Source of the DNA: Fragilariopsis cylindrus CCMP1102
Lineage: Eukaryota; Bacillariophyta; Bacillariophyceae; Bacillariales; Bacillariaceae
Assembly: GCA_900095095.1 (NCBI GenBank)
Contig: FMBT01000318.1
Span: 248,001 to 312,000, forward strand
DNA: 64,000 bases
Direction of reading: 5' to 3'
Part shown: in pieces, positions 1-12,986 of the stretch
How the letters are laid out: each line of letters begins with the position of its first letter
Position numbering within the stretch: position 1 is the first letter of the stretch
Notes under the pieces: model-generated
Seen by the model: the letters and a program-made list of their open reading frames with translations, nothing else
The model's database searches: none
What the model was told of the DNA's origin: nothing
Program-made: the position numbers and the translations under genes

Positions 1-311
1 ACCTGATTGCATCATTCTTTGAAATTTGAAAAGTATAAAAAATATGATGATCAATAATCATTATAATGACGGAGGGTCAGCGGGATATTCTCACTTTTGC
101 TTGATTTTTATTTCGCAAGGTTTTCAGCCTCCGCGAAAAGATTCTTGACACTTTTTTTTCATCTTTCGATTCTTTATGCATGCCAATATCATTGACAATA
201 CGCTTTAAAAGGTTGTACTAGCTAGATTTGATAGTGTAACGTAACAACGCTCGAAACACCGAGGCATCACATTTCTCGCAGTGAATAAACTTTTCAAAAC
301 CGAAAACAATA

Positions 312-1882
312 ATGCTGAGACCTTTCCTGTCTTGTCTTAAATGTACTACTCTCGACGGTAGGCGGTGCATAACATCTAAACTAGCTGATGCTGCTCGACA
401 TCCGAATAATCACCCAAAAAGAAGATGGCTATCGTCGTCGTCGTCTTCCCTCGGAATGAATGATACTGATGCCACCGTTGATGATGACAAGAAGTATTCG
501 TTTTTACATATTCTTCCGTGGCAATTTCTTCGTAGTTCCGACTCTGCAAATTTTGATGAAATAACATGCCAGAGAAATGACGTTCTCTACGATCATAACA
601 CCGGCAAGCCAGAAATAGTTCATGTCAACTCCAACAAAAATAAGAAATCAATTTCATCAGCAGAGAACCGTGTCACGATTGATAAATATACGGTTCATGA
701 CGATGGCGGGAAATGTAATATCCTTTGGAGTGACGGTTTGTGGTCGGAACACGATGATATTGGTAGACTGGAACAACACTATTTATCCTGGAAGAAAAGT
801 CGACCGGAAGATCGAATCATTTGGAAGAACTTAATTGACAATGATGTCAGACAATCTTCAGACTTGTCATTTTCATTTGATACATTAATTGCTGACGATG
901 GTTCTGGTATGAGCAAAGCTATCAAGACTTTGTATCAATATGGTATTCTTCTTATTACAAAAACTCCTGTCGATGACAATGGAGCTGGAATTGCCGCGTT
1001 GGGTAGTGCTTTGAGTGGTGGGAGTGTAAAAGACAAACCATCAGCATCCATACTAGTAAATTATAAAAATGGTGGCACCGATCACGTTTTACCAGATAGT
1101 ACCGATGGACCACTCCGTACTCTATTTGGATCAGTATGGGCAACATCATCATCCAGTCAACCTGATGGGACTAGTGTTGCTGATTCCGCATATGGGAGCG
1201 AAGGCTTACCTCTACATACAGATTTAACCTATATTCAGGATCCACCAGGTTTACAAATCTTTACCATGGTTCAACCTGCTCCAGTTGGAGGAGAGAGCGT
1301 TTTCTGTGATGCTTTTGCCGTTGCTGAAAAATTAAAATCCATTAATCCTAATGCATTTGATATTCTAAGCAATACCATTCGTACCTATCATTCGAAGGAT
1401 AATGTAACTGGCTGGTACCTCAAAGCCTCAGGACCAGTCATTGAAGTACGTGATGGACGAATAGTCGGTATACGTCACAATGATTTAGATCGATTACCAG
1501 ATCTACCCCCGAACGAATTGACTGAAGAAAAAGAAATCGATGAATTTTATGATAATTTGAAAACCGCTCACGCAGCTTGGGATGCTCTAATTGCGCAGGA
1601 TACTTTTCGTTTGGTTATGAAGTTAAATCCAGGCGACACAATGGTCGTCGCAAATCAGGTGAGTTATATCAAACGAAACTTACTGCATTTTTATATACAA
1701 TACAACACATACACGACTTAACATATATATTTCTCTCTTTTTTTCTTCTTTTCGCGAAGAGATGCTTCCACGGAAGGTTCAGCTTCCGGTCCACTAACGA
1801 AGCTCCGAGATCAGTGATGGGTTGTTATGTCAGCCAAGACGAACTATCGTCTCGATACCGAATGGAAGGTTACGACTGTTGA
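312..1882 (+). CDS. TauD/TfdA-type Fe(II)/2-oxoglutarate dioxygenase (gamma-butyrobetaine or trimethyllysine dioxygenase-like)
   Basis: Two exons, 312-1658 and 1760-1882, joined in phase 0 across a 101-nt GT-AG intron, give about 489 aa. The facial-triad motif is visible as LHTDLTY near residue 302, with the distal histidine in RCFHGRFSF at the start of exon 2. The tail GCYVSQDELSSRYR matches the family's C-terminal block. The first 45 residues are basic and Ser-rich, as expected for a mitochondrial presequence. The family hydroxylates small carboxylates with O2 and 2-oxoglutarate; BBOX1 and TMLHE act in carnitine synthesis. Which of these substrates is used cannot be told from the sequence. 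The zinc-binding N-terminal domain of animal BBOX1 is not evident. The start is the first ATG in frame. Confidence 0.85.
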
Positions 1883-2071
1883 GTTTTGTGAAATTTGCAT
1901 CCTTTATTTGTCGGACCTTTCACTTATTACACTAATTGACAAAACTTGCGATGATCTGAATGTATTATTAAAGGTTGAAGATCAATTTTAACAGACAACT
2001 ATTATTACTTTTTATATTCGTACATTTTTTTCCGTTCATCTTGTGTGATATTGCATTGGTATCCTATTTAT

Positions 2072-2901
2072 TTAGGAACTGTTGTTGTATTGTTTTTTCC
2101 ATCCACCTAGATCATCTTTTATCCATTCCCATTCTTTATTGTTCATCTCAAGTTTAACATCAGTGAAGAATCGTAATTCAATATCTTCGTAAATGAGAGC
2201 GGCATTGGGTACGTCGTTATACTGAAATAAATACTTGATGGGCCAACACCAGAATTGCTTATCTTCAAATTTTCCGGGATGATCTGTGGCAACATCATTA
2301 CTGAAAAACGCTTTGTAGTAAATACGTGCTTTTAAGTAGCTCTCTTTTGCGACAACATTAACGCAAGCTTCACGAGAGTTTCCGGTCCTTTTTGGAAGAT
2401 CCATATCTTGTAACAGAGCTCGTAATGTTTTTACATCCTTCCATACTTCATCACCGGTTTCTCCATCCTTTTCACTAGGTTTGTTATTTCCTAATACGCC
2501 AAACGTAACTGAATTAATTCCTTGAAATTCAGTGATAATTTTTGAATCAGTTTTCATCATTTCCAGTGCCAAAGGATGACCTGCTAATTTTGATTTACGT
2601 AATATCGAAGTTACTTCCTTATCGCATTTATCAAGAAGAAGAATGTTGTCTATATTTGTTGAATAGTCGAGAGGGAAGGATTCCAAATAAACTTCCTTCG
2701 TCCATTGTTCTTTCACATCAACTTTACCAGAATTGAGATTAAGTTTGATTGGTTTCCATCCAAAGTCTTTGTATATAGTTCCTCCATTTTCATCTTTGAT
2801 ATAACATTTTTCTGGAATGTGATTTTGTTTTGTTGCAGCTATATATTACATCATTATATTACATCGTTATATTATGTTATATATATATACATATATATAG
2901 G

Positions 2902-2943
<42 letters not shown>

Positions 2944-3477
2944 ATTAGATACGTGTAGATAGTACGGCATCGATTGTTCACAATATTAGTGCGGTTATAA
3001 ATGAACACAGCAATTAATGAACACACAACACAACACAATACAACAACACAGTAGAGTAGTGGAAATACGATGGACAGTTATCCAGTACAAGCATTACAGT
3101 GTCATTTAGTAACAACACATACCTTCTGGGAAACATGTTTCTTGATAATGAACTACCCAATCTCGAAGGACATCAGGATTCATTTCCTGACCAGTAAATC
3201 GATTAAGATCAGACCACGTAGCCTTTCGTGAAAATTTCCCACCCGATTCGACCGTCATATCGTACATCTTTACTAGATCCGGATTATCGTCTTCTTCTAC
3301 TTCTTCTTCTTCTTCTTCTTTGTCGTATAATTTTGTCGTGGCAATTGTGGAGGTTGTACTATCTTCGAGACTAAGTCCACAAAGACTTTTTGCTATGCTA
3401 TTATTCGATGATTTCGTATCGTTAGTTTGGTCAACATCCTTTTGAGTAATAGTAAGTTTTACTGTTAGCCCCTTCAT
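2072..3477 (-). CDS. Hypothetical two-exon protein with acidic N-terminal tract
   Basis: Minus-strand exons 3477-3123 and 2811-2072 join in phase 1 over a 311-nt intron (donor GAAG|GTATGT, acceptor ATTCCAG). The intron carries a TA microsatellite. The product is about 364 aa. It has a run of Glu/Asp near residues 55-65, then Trp-rich conserved-looking stretches (RKATWSDLNRF, WCWPIKYLFQY, EWEWIKDDLGGW). No domain was recognised. An earlier start is possible: an ATG at 3662 opens MAYELIRSTGSLF and could splice to the same frame through a weak GTTATT donor. The coherent frame across the junction supports a real gene; the function is unknown. Confidence 0.7.
2875..2941. repeat. TA/TACA microsatellite
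   Basis: A nearly pure alternating TA tract with TACA interruptions lies wholly inside the intron of the minus-strand gene at 2072-3477. It has no coding meaning. Confidence 0.9.
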
Positions 3478-3662
3478 AATAACGTTCGTCTCTGTATACT
3501 ATTTTCAGGTTTTGATGGAGAAGATAATGTATGATAGATGATGATGATGATGATGGTGTTGATTTTTGTTTGTAAAGCAGTTCTGGGGACTTTGAATAAC
3601 TTGTAATGCCTGATGATTTCACGAATAGTGATCCTGTCGAACGTATAAGCTCGTATGCCATC

Positions 3663-5853
3663 GAAGACTTAGATTTTATGTTGTTATAAGAACAAGTTGA
3701 AAGTTCGAAGTTCGAAGTTCTATGACAATGATAATAGAGACAGTCAAAAGCGAAGAGTTCATTCTTGTGGTTCGTTTTTAGATTAATTATTCAGTCGTGG
3801 TGCGGGTCATTATTATTATTGCCATTTTTGCATTTTTGGTGACTAAAAATAATGATACAGTTCTTGTTACTGTATGACTTTTGCTAATTATTTATCCATT
3901 CATACAGTACTGATCGGGCACAGGTACCATTAAAAGTCCAAAATTGAATGTCTTGCTCTAGTTGCTCATGCTAGCAACAACGAGGTCGATGAGAAGTTTC
4001 AACTGATTGTGTTACTACACGATTCGGATGAGTTGTCAGCAGATGAGCCTAATCATATTCCTGATCACTCGTGGAGTGTGCCTGATGTCCATGGAGAAAG
4101 AGTCCAGCTGAGTTAGTTCAGATTCGACCATAATTCTACTAATTAGATTAGCGGTGTCCATTAGTTCAAAGTGAGGCAAGTGTATCAAGTGACTCCAGGA
4201 TTTCAAGCACATCATTGTGCACTCACATATTGGTACATTTGAAATAATCAAATGATTAGAGTATCAAAACGTTTTGCTTCGTTGTGCCACAGAGGGAAAC
4301 CAACTGAGTCCTTACTGCACTGGACACCTCAATCAGTAAGCATCATTGATGGAAAATCTCAGATGAATGGGTAGAAATCAGTTGGCTTATCAAAATCCCT
4401 CCATGTCTGGCTGGGTCACCCATTGGGTACACTCCTAGGAGTCATTCCTTGATGGTCTAACGGAAACCAAGGTATTGAATCTCCTCCTCATTGGATGTAC
4501 TGAGTTTCCAGGAAATATGTTGTTCTTGGGATCATTGATGGGAAACACACTATAAATATACCACTCATGTTGCCATCAAAATAACCAGATTTCAGAAAAC
4601 ATGGCCGTTTACGAAGAGCTGCATCTGCAATCTTGATGAAAAGACAGATTATTATTGAGAAGAATCGTCCTACGTAGGCAGCTGTGATTTGTGGGACCAA
4701 TCAGAGTATTTGCTTGGTTTTGGAAAATGGTTGTACTCCATGCTTATATATAAAGCTCAATCCGATCGGTGGTTCAATGACTACTTAGTGGCCTATACTA
4801 CAAGGAAGGATCCAGATGATTACAGTTTTCATTGATCTTTATATATCATTCAGTATGCAGATGAAAGTGAAGCATTGAATTACTAGCTTCTCCAGGTACC
4901 AACTATCAACAAAGCTTTACCAGTGTAGTATTGAATACCATGTACACAAAATAACGAGATAGTGTTTTTATAATATAAAAAATTTGCAAACAAAATGTGT
5001 AGTAAGCTAAAATGTAAAAGATTGTTTTCATTTATCTTTTCATTAGTAGGTGTTACCAGTATAATCATACACAGTGTAGTAGTTTAGAAAAAGATTTGAG
5101 TAGAGATATAATAATAGTCTTTTTTTCCTTTTGTTATTACTAGTTATTAATTACACTTTGTTTGCAATACAGCATTTTTAGCCGCTTCGTCCCTAAACAA
5201 AATTTCTCCCCCCTTTTCTGATTTCGCACAGTCTGTCCTCCGTGCATCGTGTTTTCAACTTAAAAACTAAGCTTGCGCGTTCTAATTTTGCATGCGCGTA
5301 TGCGGTAATCTAACGTACGTTGCGCGCCCATCCTCAGCTCAAATTTTAGCATTTTTGTTTCTTGTGATCAATTATTTCACTTTGTGCGTCTTTACCGTAC
5401 ATACTAATCGTCATCTCTTGCTATTTTTCATACGCTGAATAAACGTAATATTGTGTTCATCCCAAAAAGTCTTCGACTCGTTACTGGGGGTATATCGAGG
5501 TGGAGGTCAAGAGAAAATCAGGGTGTGATTTATTCCAAGTAGAGAGAGAGAGAGCGAGACGCTAATCTATCACAACATCATAACATCGCATAACACATAC
5601 CGCCTCAAAATAATTTTTTTTACTTCTGCGCGGCACGAAAATCCATCACTTTTTGAAAATTACGTATAAGTCTACGTTGATCCTTTACCAAGAGCTAACG
5701 CCACTGCCATTAATTTTTCTGGTCGATTAATTTGTCGTCATCAGCATCATTACATCGGATACTTGTACATTGTATTGTGAAAGAAGAATTGATATCCTTT
5801 TCCATCATTGTCACCATTGTATCTTCTCTCCAAATTAGTAGTCACAAATCAAT
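3663..5853. other. Gene-free stretch, possible decayed coding remnant at 4.0-4.9 kb
   Basis: No open frame with protein-like composition spans this 2.2 kb. Between about 4030 and 4880 the base composition is more balanced than in the flanking AT-rich spacer. Minus-strand frames there give short coding-like pieces (RRMVE-poor, for example FPLWHNEAKRFDTL) broken by many stops. This could be an old pseudogene or transposon fragment, but no family was recognised. The 5200-5850 part contains GCGC-rich and AG-rich patches upstream of the next plus-strand gene and may hold its promoter and 5' UTR. Confidence 0.4.
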
Positions 5854-8800
5854 ATGGCAACTCGCTCTCTTATAAAAGAAGAGACTACTAGCGGCAGCCA
5901 TGAAAGAAGTACATATGAGGAGATTATGGGTATTAAATCTTCTGGGGAAGCTAGCGAAAAAATTGGAGGAGGGGGAGTTGAAGCTCTATCAAAGCGGCTT
6001 ATGGATTTTCGTAAATGGTGTACTGATGAAGCCAAGATAAAAATCCATCCATCCATTTGTATCGTCAATGGGGAAGCTACGGATGGGACAAAGAACGCTC
6101 CGGTTTTGGTCTTCGCTCCGCCGCCGGGGAGTTTGAAATCAACATCGGCAACAACAAAATCAGGACTGGGGAGAGTGGGGATGGTAGACGGGGTAGCAGA
6201 TAGAGCGTTATACGAAAAGACGATGGGCTGTCAAATCTGGACTGCAAGGGAAATTAAACAGGATGAGGTAATGATGACTTGTCCAAAGTCAGCTATGATT
6301 ACACCTGATTTAGTAGCTACCAGTGACGCGGGGAGAGCAGTCTTGGCATGCTGCAAGCGTATAGATGGAGCAGAATCTACTAATTTCTGGGATGTCTTTG
6401 AGAATAGTACGATATGTGAGGAAAAATATGGTCAAAAGACGGCAATGAATAAGGGTGAGCAACTTCTGATCAATACATTACGAGATCGGACGAAAGCGGA
6501 AAGAGCATTTACAAAAGCGACAAAAACAACCAATGAATCCCAAAATTCTACACATGACCTTGCGACCTTCGGAAACATATCGACAAGAGCTCCAGTCTTG
6601 GCCTTTCTCATCCATCAACGATTTTCACCAAATGCTAGTCCTCCAGTTAAGACAGCAGAAGCGAATCCTGATTTTGAAAAGATACGTATGGAAGATAAAG
6701 ATTCCAATGCATTGTTCCATATCCCGGAGGTACAACCACTAGCTGAAATGCCGTTCTCGTTTGGTCCATATGCGAGAACACTTCCGTCGTCCGTATCTTT
6801 ACCGATATGTTGGGAACGAAATGAGCTTAGTCTGTTGTCTAGTTGTATCCCTGGCGTGCAACCCTTACAGGAAATTGCCACAACAACCATGCAACTCGTA
6901 GCCGAATTCATCGCACTTATTAATGCGGGTATTCTAACTAGATTTCCTTCTATATTTTCTCCTGGTATGATAACGTGGGAACGTTGGGTCTGGGCCTATT
7001 CATGCTTTACATCTAGAATGTTACCGGCTAGTACCTTTTTGAATGATGGCGAAGAAAAGGCTGAAGGGCATTCGCCTTCAACTGGAGAGAAGCCGTTATA
7101 TTCTCCAGCTCATATATGGAATGAGATTGGTGTCCTTATTCCATTTCTTGACATGGTGAATCATGAGGTAGAAGCTCATGCTGTTTTGTGGCAGCAAAAT
7201 CGTCCATCTACCAACGAAATGAAGCAGGAAAACAGCGAAGATTGTGCACATCCACCAAGAGCAATAATATCAAAAAAGGTGAAAAAACAGCAGCAAGTAT
7301 TCTTCTCTTATGGATTAGATAGTTTTTCTAATACAAAAATGATGCTTTCTTATGGCTTCGCCCAAATGCTCAACCCTGCCGACGCTGCTTCAATAGGATG
7401 GGGTTTGATGGATTCTATAGGATATGTTCAATCTCCTGCGGATTACGTAACAATGGTGAAAGATTCAGAGGAAGATAAGCAGTATCTAGTGTACGAATCG
7501 AACGACACCAAAGCAATCAATGAGTGGTGGTCAGATGAACGACTAACATTGCTTGAAAAAGAAGCCTTTTCTGGTGCTGGTAACTCGTTCATGTCATCTT
7601 TGAAAATGGGGAACAAGATGAAGGCGACTGCTCGATCGAATGGTATCTACGATCCGATACTACTCACGGCGACTCTTGTTAGTAGTATGCCCGTTCCCGA
7701 AATACTAAAGTTAAATTCGAAAGATAAATCTTCTAAAGACGAAAAAAGTTCCATCGAAATCTCGATGCGTCACCAGCGGGTATTGCGTAGTTATCTCCTG
7801 TTTCTATTTTCTAGGAAGCTAGAAAAATTGCTAGATAATCTCAGTAAGGGCCTAAAGAATCATTACGGATCTTTGAACCTGTGGACAAAGGCTTCGGATG
7901 GGGGAGTACGATACGTCGCAAACAAAGATATCCAGACCGATGAAGATTTCCATACGGGGTGGCAAAGCTTCTTCGACCAAAATGCTTACGCAGCGACGAT
8001 GGAGGTGGAGAATCACTACTATTCATTGGCACCCGAAAGTTGCGTTCTGACGCTTATTGACGGTCACCTACAATCATTACAACATTCAATCGACAATCTC
8101 TTGACATGGGAAAAATTTGAAAATGGCGTCCTGAAGCAACTTGACGATCTTGGCTTTCATGTTACGTCGATTGATGAAGGTTTGTCTATCCGTGAAACTT
8201 CTCCCAACGAATCCGTTAGGGGAAACGAGAAAGATTCGCGCAATCAACGTAAGAATTCTGATGGAGTGAAAAAGGAAGAAGGCAAGTCCTTACCAAAGAA
8301 AAAGAGTAGAAATAGGAAAAGGAATAGCTCAAGCAATAATTCTGTTTCCGTTGGCGATCGACCAACAGCTATCAAACTTCATATTGGAAATTTATCCTAT
8401 ACAACAACGCCGTCTGATTTATTTGACTTTTTCTCTCGTGACTACGGGAGGGACAATATTTTGGAGTGTCATATCCCTGCTGAACGGGCTACTGGCAAAT
8501 CGCGGGGTTTTGGTTTTGTCACCTTACCTGAAAGTTGTGCTCGTCAAATTCTGACATCTGGTAGAAAGTGCGAGATTAATGGCAGGATTCTGAAGGTTGC
8601 TGAAAGCAATTCTGCGGGATCAAACAAACCGAATCGTCACCCCGAAGCGCAACCGACCGTGTCGAATGACAGGTGTGATGCTTGTGGGTATCGTCCAAAA
8701 TACTGTGTTTGTCAAGCTGGACCGAGCGTTCAAGGTCAAGGTTCAAATATGACAAGTTATGGTCCAGATCACTCAGATCGTGAGTACGACTATGGTAGAG

Positions 8801-9563
8801 ACAGGCATCGTCAAGGTCGTCATAGTCGAAGCGTGTCTCCCTACAGCAAACGTAGTAGTAGGAGCGAAAAAGACGACTACTACCGGGATTACTCTCGTGA
8901 ACGAGACCGGCGGTACTATGATTATGACTACGACAGAAGTCGTTCTAGGAGTCATAGCAGAGGGCGAGAAAGGCGACATAGTCGACGCGATCGAAAGGAT
9001 AGGTCTGGTAGAGATAGATCATATGAGAAGCCTAGAGAAAGGTATGTTCTGCTTGATATTTTGTTGTTATTGTTGTCGTCTTTCCCTGCGCCGGTCGACT
9101 CTTTCAATTTGAATTATTCAGTACAATATTCCTTTATTATATGTTTGCTCGTTCTAATCATTTTTCCTTGTATGTTATGTTATGTTCTCTGCTAAATAAT
9201 AGGTCTCTCGAAAGATCCAGCAGAGATAGGTCTCGAGATAGGGATAGGCACCGTGATAGGTCCCGGGACAGAGATAGATCCCGTGATAGGAGAGACAGAC
9301 ATAGTAAAGATCATAAATCTCGTGTACACCGTAGCCAAAGTCCTGATAACGAAAGCAACGAGAATGCAACCGAAGGGAGAAAACCAAACGCCAGTCGCAG
9401 CCCAGATTCCACCAAGTTAAACAATGGATCTGATGAACGGCCTCAAGAGTCAAGGAGACGTCGCAGTCGAAGTCGAGATAGAAGCAGGAAAAGTCGTAAA
9501 AAAAAGCGCCGCGCACGAAGCAGAAGCCGATCTTCAAGTGAAGGGAGCGTCTCGAAAAAGTAA
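5854..9563 (+). CDS. SET-domain methyltransferase fused to RRM, zinc knuckle and RS domain
   Basis: Exons 5854-9041 and 9203-9563 join in phase 2 (AG|GTATGT ... ATAATAG) to give about 1182 aa. Residues 100-500 resemble the SET region of the Rubisco-large-subunit-methyltransferase group: FLDMVNHEVEAH near 432 holds the conserved Asn-His, and FFSYGLDSFSNTKMMLSYGF follows near 480. A lysine-rich linker (about 775-835) leads to a canonical RRM at about 840-918, with RNP2 LHIGNL and RNP1 SRGFGFVT. A small zinc knuckle CDACGYRPKYCVC follows near 940. The remaining 230 residues are RS/RD-rich, as in SR splicing factors. The frame is uninterrupted through all domains, so this is one gene. Inferred role: a nuclear RNA-bound lysine methyltransferase acting on splicing or ribonucleoprotein partners. 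Confidence 0.88.
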
Positions 9564-9909
9564 CTTACTTTAGCAATAAACTACCTATCCACTTTTCTCG
9601 AGCGCATTTGTTCTTTCGTGTCTCTAATTGTTGTAGAATTTAGTTATTATAAAATTAGATATGGTTACTTTTATTTTAAAGTAGTACAGATGAAGATCGA
9701 AAAGAAAAAAAAATCAATGCTGATTAAAACACGATACCTTGTTCTAGGTCTACGTGACTCTATTCATCTAGAATTAGGTGTTATAATAAAGTTCAGATCT
9801 AACTTTAGTCATTTCTATTTGAGTTGATTGAAGTGTTGAAAATTAGTTTTTATACCGCATACGTAAGTTAGATAGAAATGATAAGAACCACAATTTACAG
9901 AGAATCGAA

Positions 9910-12113
9910 TCATCGACTCATCGACGCGTCGTCACCAGCTAGAGCTGATTCGTAGACGCTCACCCCATTGTCTTTCTGTTGTTGCTCCCGACGATCCGAT
10001 TGCCATTCTGCAACAGCACTCGACCTATCTGTCTTCTTCAGAGCCAACTTACGTTCCTCGTACACTTTCATTTCGTAGCTCTCTTCTGGCGTCCTCAGCA
10101 AGACTTCTTCTGATAAATGTGAGTGCGCAGCATTCAATATCATTTCGGAGAGGGGTGGGTAACCGTCAAGACTTTTCCCTTCTTGTTTTAGCTTTTTGGG
10201 CAAGCCTGCAACTTCGTCCAAGGCAATTCGGTAACGTTTGCCGTTTGGTTCCGCTGTGAAAAGAGTCATCACAGCTTTGGTTATGAAACGACGTATCTTA
10301 ACTGGATCTCCAGATTCCTCCTCTTTATCTGCGTGTTTCCCGTATTCAGTCAACAGTTCGAGGCGATTCTTTGGTACAATTATGGTACCATCATCAATCG
10401 AAGATGACTTGTAAAGAAGCTTATCAGCCATGGAAAATCCCCATGGATCTGCTGCAAACCCTCTTCCTACCATCACGCCATTGAGGCTAGGGCAGGCTTC
10501 GAGTTGTTCCTGTACTTGAGAGAGTGTGTCGATACCTCCATTAAGCGTAAATGTCAATTCTGGAAAGTCCTCGACAAGCCTATGTACAAAATTATATTTC
10601 TGATTTGCAATATAGATGTATGTATCAAAAGACAATGATGAATGGTGAGCTTTCTGGTCAAAAACATTACCATTCCACATTCACATACAAAGTTGTAAAA
10701 ATAGCACAATATCAATATCTTTATTTTCACTTGTTACTACATAAAAATTGTAACTTTTTTCTTTGGAAATTCTTACCAAAGGAGGTATTTTACGATTATC
10801 AGCAGGAGAGAATGATTTTCGTAAAACGGCTATTCGTGCGTGCACTGAAAAGTCTGTAACTGGTGAGTTCGAAGCAACCTGTTCTATAAATTTACACAAA
10901 CGACTGTATTCTACCTGAGGATCGATTTCAGCATACCCATCCTTACTGAAGGGTTCAGTGTGCGTGTCTGTACCAATTCGACATTTGACTGTCACCGGTA
11001 GCTTTCCATCACAACCATCGTGTATGGCAGTCGTCAATTCAGAAACTAGCTTTGGGTCGTCCATTAAAGCGGCACCAAAGCTTCCCTTTCCGGCGACTTT
11101 AGGACTGAAAAAAAGGGAGAAAAGATGAAGGATTAGTTTGAATCAAATAATATCGTAGATGGAATACTGTAAGTATTGCATTGCATTTGAATCAAATACG
11201 GCAGCAAAAATTAACTACCTACCTGGGGCAGCCACAATTCAAATTTATTGCTGTGTAATCACACCATCCTCGCTCCGTCTGTGTATTTGATTGAATAATA
11301 ATGAATAGAAGTAAAAAGTCAACGATTATAATGTAAGTGATTCGGAGTCTATTGGTGGCATCATGACAATGTAATACTATCAACTGTATTTAATGACATT
11401 CGGTTGGTATGTTGTGTAAAACTGTATCTGTATGTCTATGTAACAACGAACCAACTAACTAACTAACTAGCTAACTAACTCACCATGTCCATAACAGTTT
11501 GCGCCGCTTGATATAATTGATTTGGTTCAGATCCACCTAATTGTAGGACTGACGGTCCTTCCAGTGGTTGAACCTGACCCTGCCCCAAATAACGTTGTAG
11601 GTATTGATCGGAATAGTTCTCTCGAATTTCTTTTTCCGACGGAGGTGGAGATATCGACGACGAATATTCTTCCATTGAATCAATTCTTTCACGACTCAAA
11701 GCATTCGCAGCAACCATTTCCGTATACAGTAGAGTTTTACCAGTTATTAAACGTACAGCATGTCGAAAGTGACGATCTGTGTATTCCATCATCGGTGCTA
11801 ATTGTAATGTCGATGCCCCAATCAATTCTTTATACTTCTGTTCTTTCGAAAAAGCGGCGGCTTCGGGAGATGATGGATTGTTGGTCGAAGAAAACAGTCT
11901 TGTCGAAGTATGATTGATAAGGAACGATCTGGATTTTTGATGTATGAGTATTCCTTTATTGGTGGCAACAACGGACTTATTTATAATTGGATGAGATTTT
12001 ATAGACGATAGTACGAAGGAGGAGCACGCCTTATAATTTGTCGTCGCTATCGCCATTGCCATTGCCATCGTCATTAGTAGAAGGGATCGAACGTTATATG
12101 CATTCGAAAGCAT
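9910..12113 (-). CDS. tRNA-dihydrouridine synthase, DusA type, probably organellar
   Basis: Four minus-strand exons (12113-11484, 11278-11223, 11104-10777, 10599-9910) keep frame throughout and give about 567 aa. The FMN barrel is evident: LQLAPMMEYTDRHFRHAVRL, TLLYTEMVAANAL, then NLNCGCPS in the small 56-nt second exon with the catalytic Cys of the GCP motif. VKCRIG, DFSVHAR, FTLNGGI and MVGRGFAADPW follow in the expected order. The first 75 residues are hydrophobic then Ser/Thr/basic, as in a mitochondrial or plastid presequence. A charged C-terminal extension beyond the barrel is longer than in bacterial DusA. The enzyme reduces uridines 20/20a in the tRNA D-loop with NADPH. An AACT repeat lies just inside the first intron at its donor. 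Confidence 0.92.
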
Positions 12114-12986
12114 TATTCCATATTCCTGTAGTATCTACAAAGGGTGACTAACAACAGCTTTTTGGAACCTAGAAGAAGGCTTGATCTTCGATGTCAGTGT
12201 TTTTGGACGGTTGTATTCGTATTTGTATTTGCTTATTATTGTAATGAACAGAATTGCAGAATTGTGTGGTGTTGTTGTACAAAGTATTGATAAGCGTTTC
12301 GAAAGTTTAGTGGTTGGCATCATGCGCTGTACGGGATTTGATTTGATCAGGACTAGAATATATGAATTCTCTTCCTCGCTAACTTACTGTATTATATTTC
12401 TTCCCAGATTAAAAGATAATAGACAATTAAAAACTCAAGAGACTATAACTTCCCATTATCTATCTACTACAGTAGTAGCTACTGCAGGTACTTCTATTAT
12501 GTTAGACATGCACCCATAACTACAATGTTGTACAACAGCAGCAACAACAACAACGACAACCATAATACCAATACCATTTATCTATAACTATACAGTAGTA
12601 ATATTTGAATCATCAGAAAAGATGTTACAGTTGAAACTATCAATGATGGCAGTATACAGCTGAAACTAAAGGCAAAAGCAAAGACAAGTGCGACTACAAA
12701 ACCAATGGCAATGATAACCAGGATCATAAATTATATATATAATTATTCCTTTAGGATACCATATACAGTAGACACATAGTGTATGCAACACTGTACTATA
12801 CTGGCTGCTCCATGTTCAGATTGTACTAGTACTACTTGTATCATAAATTAAGACGAATTTGTGTATATATTTAATCTAAAGCATTATTGTATATAAATAC
12901 GATATACTTTTGTTAGTTATTGTAATAAATCATGAATGAATAAACTCTTCTAGGAAGATTTGTTTTCTTCTTTTTCTCTTCTAAAA
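12114..12986. other. Intergenic spacer
   Basis: Spacer between the divergent 5' end of the Dus gene and the 3' end of the RING gene. It is AT-rich with short CAA and TATA-like runs. No convincing coding frame or RNA gene was seen. Confidence 0.5.

Noticed and set aside
3679-3722. Repeated TTCGAAG near 3.7 kb as a tRNA T-loop
   Set aside because: No acceptor stem, D-arm or anticodon arm can be drawn around it; it is a short tandem repeat.
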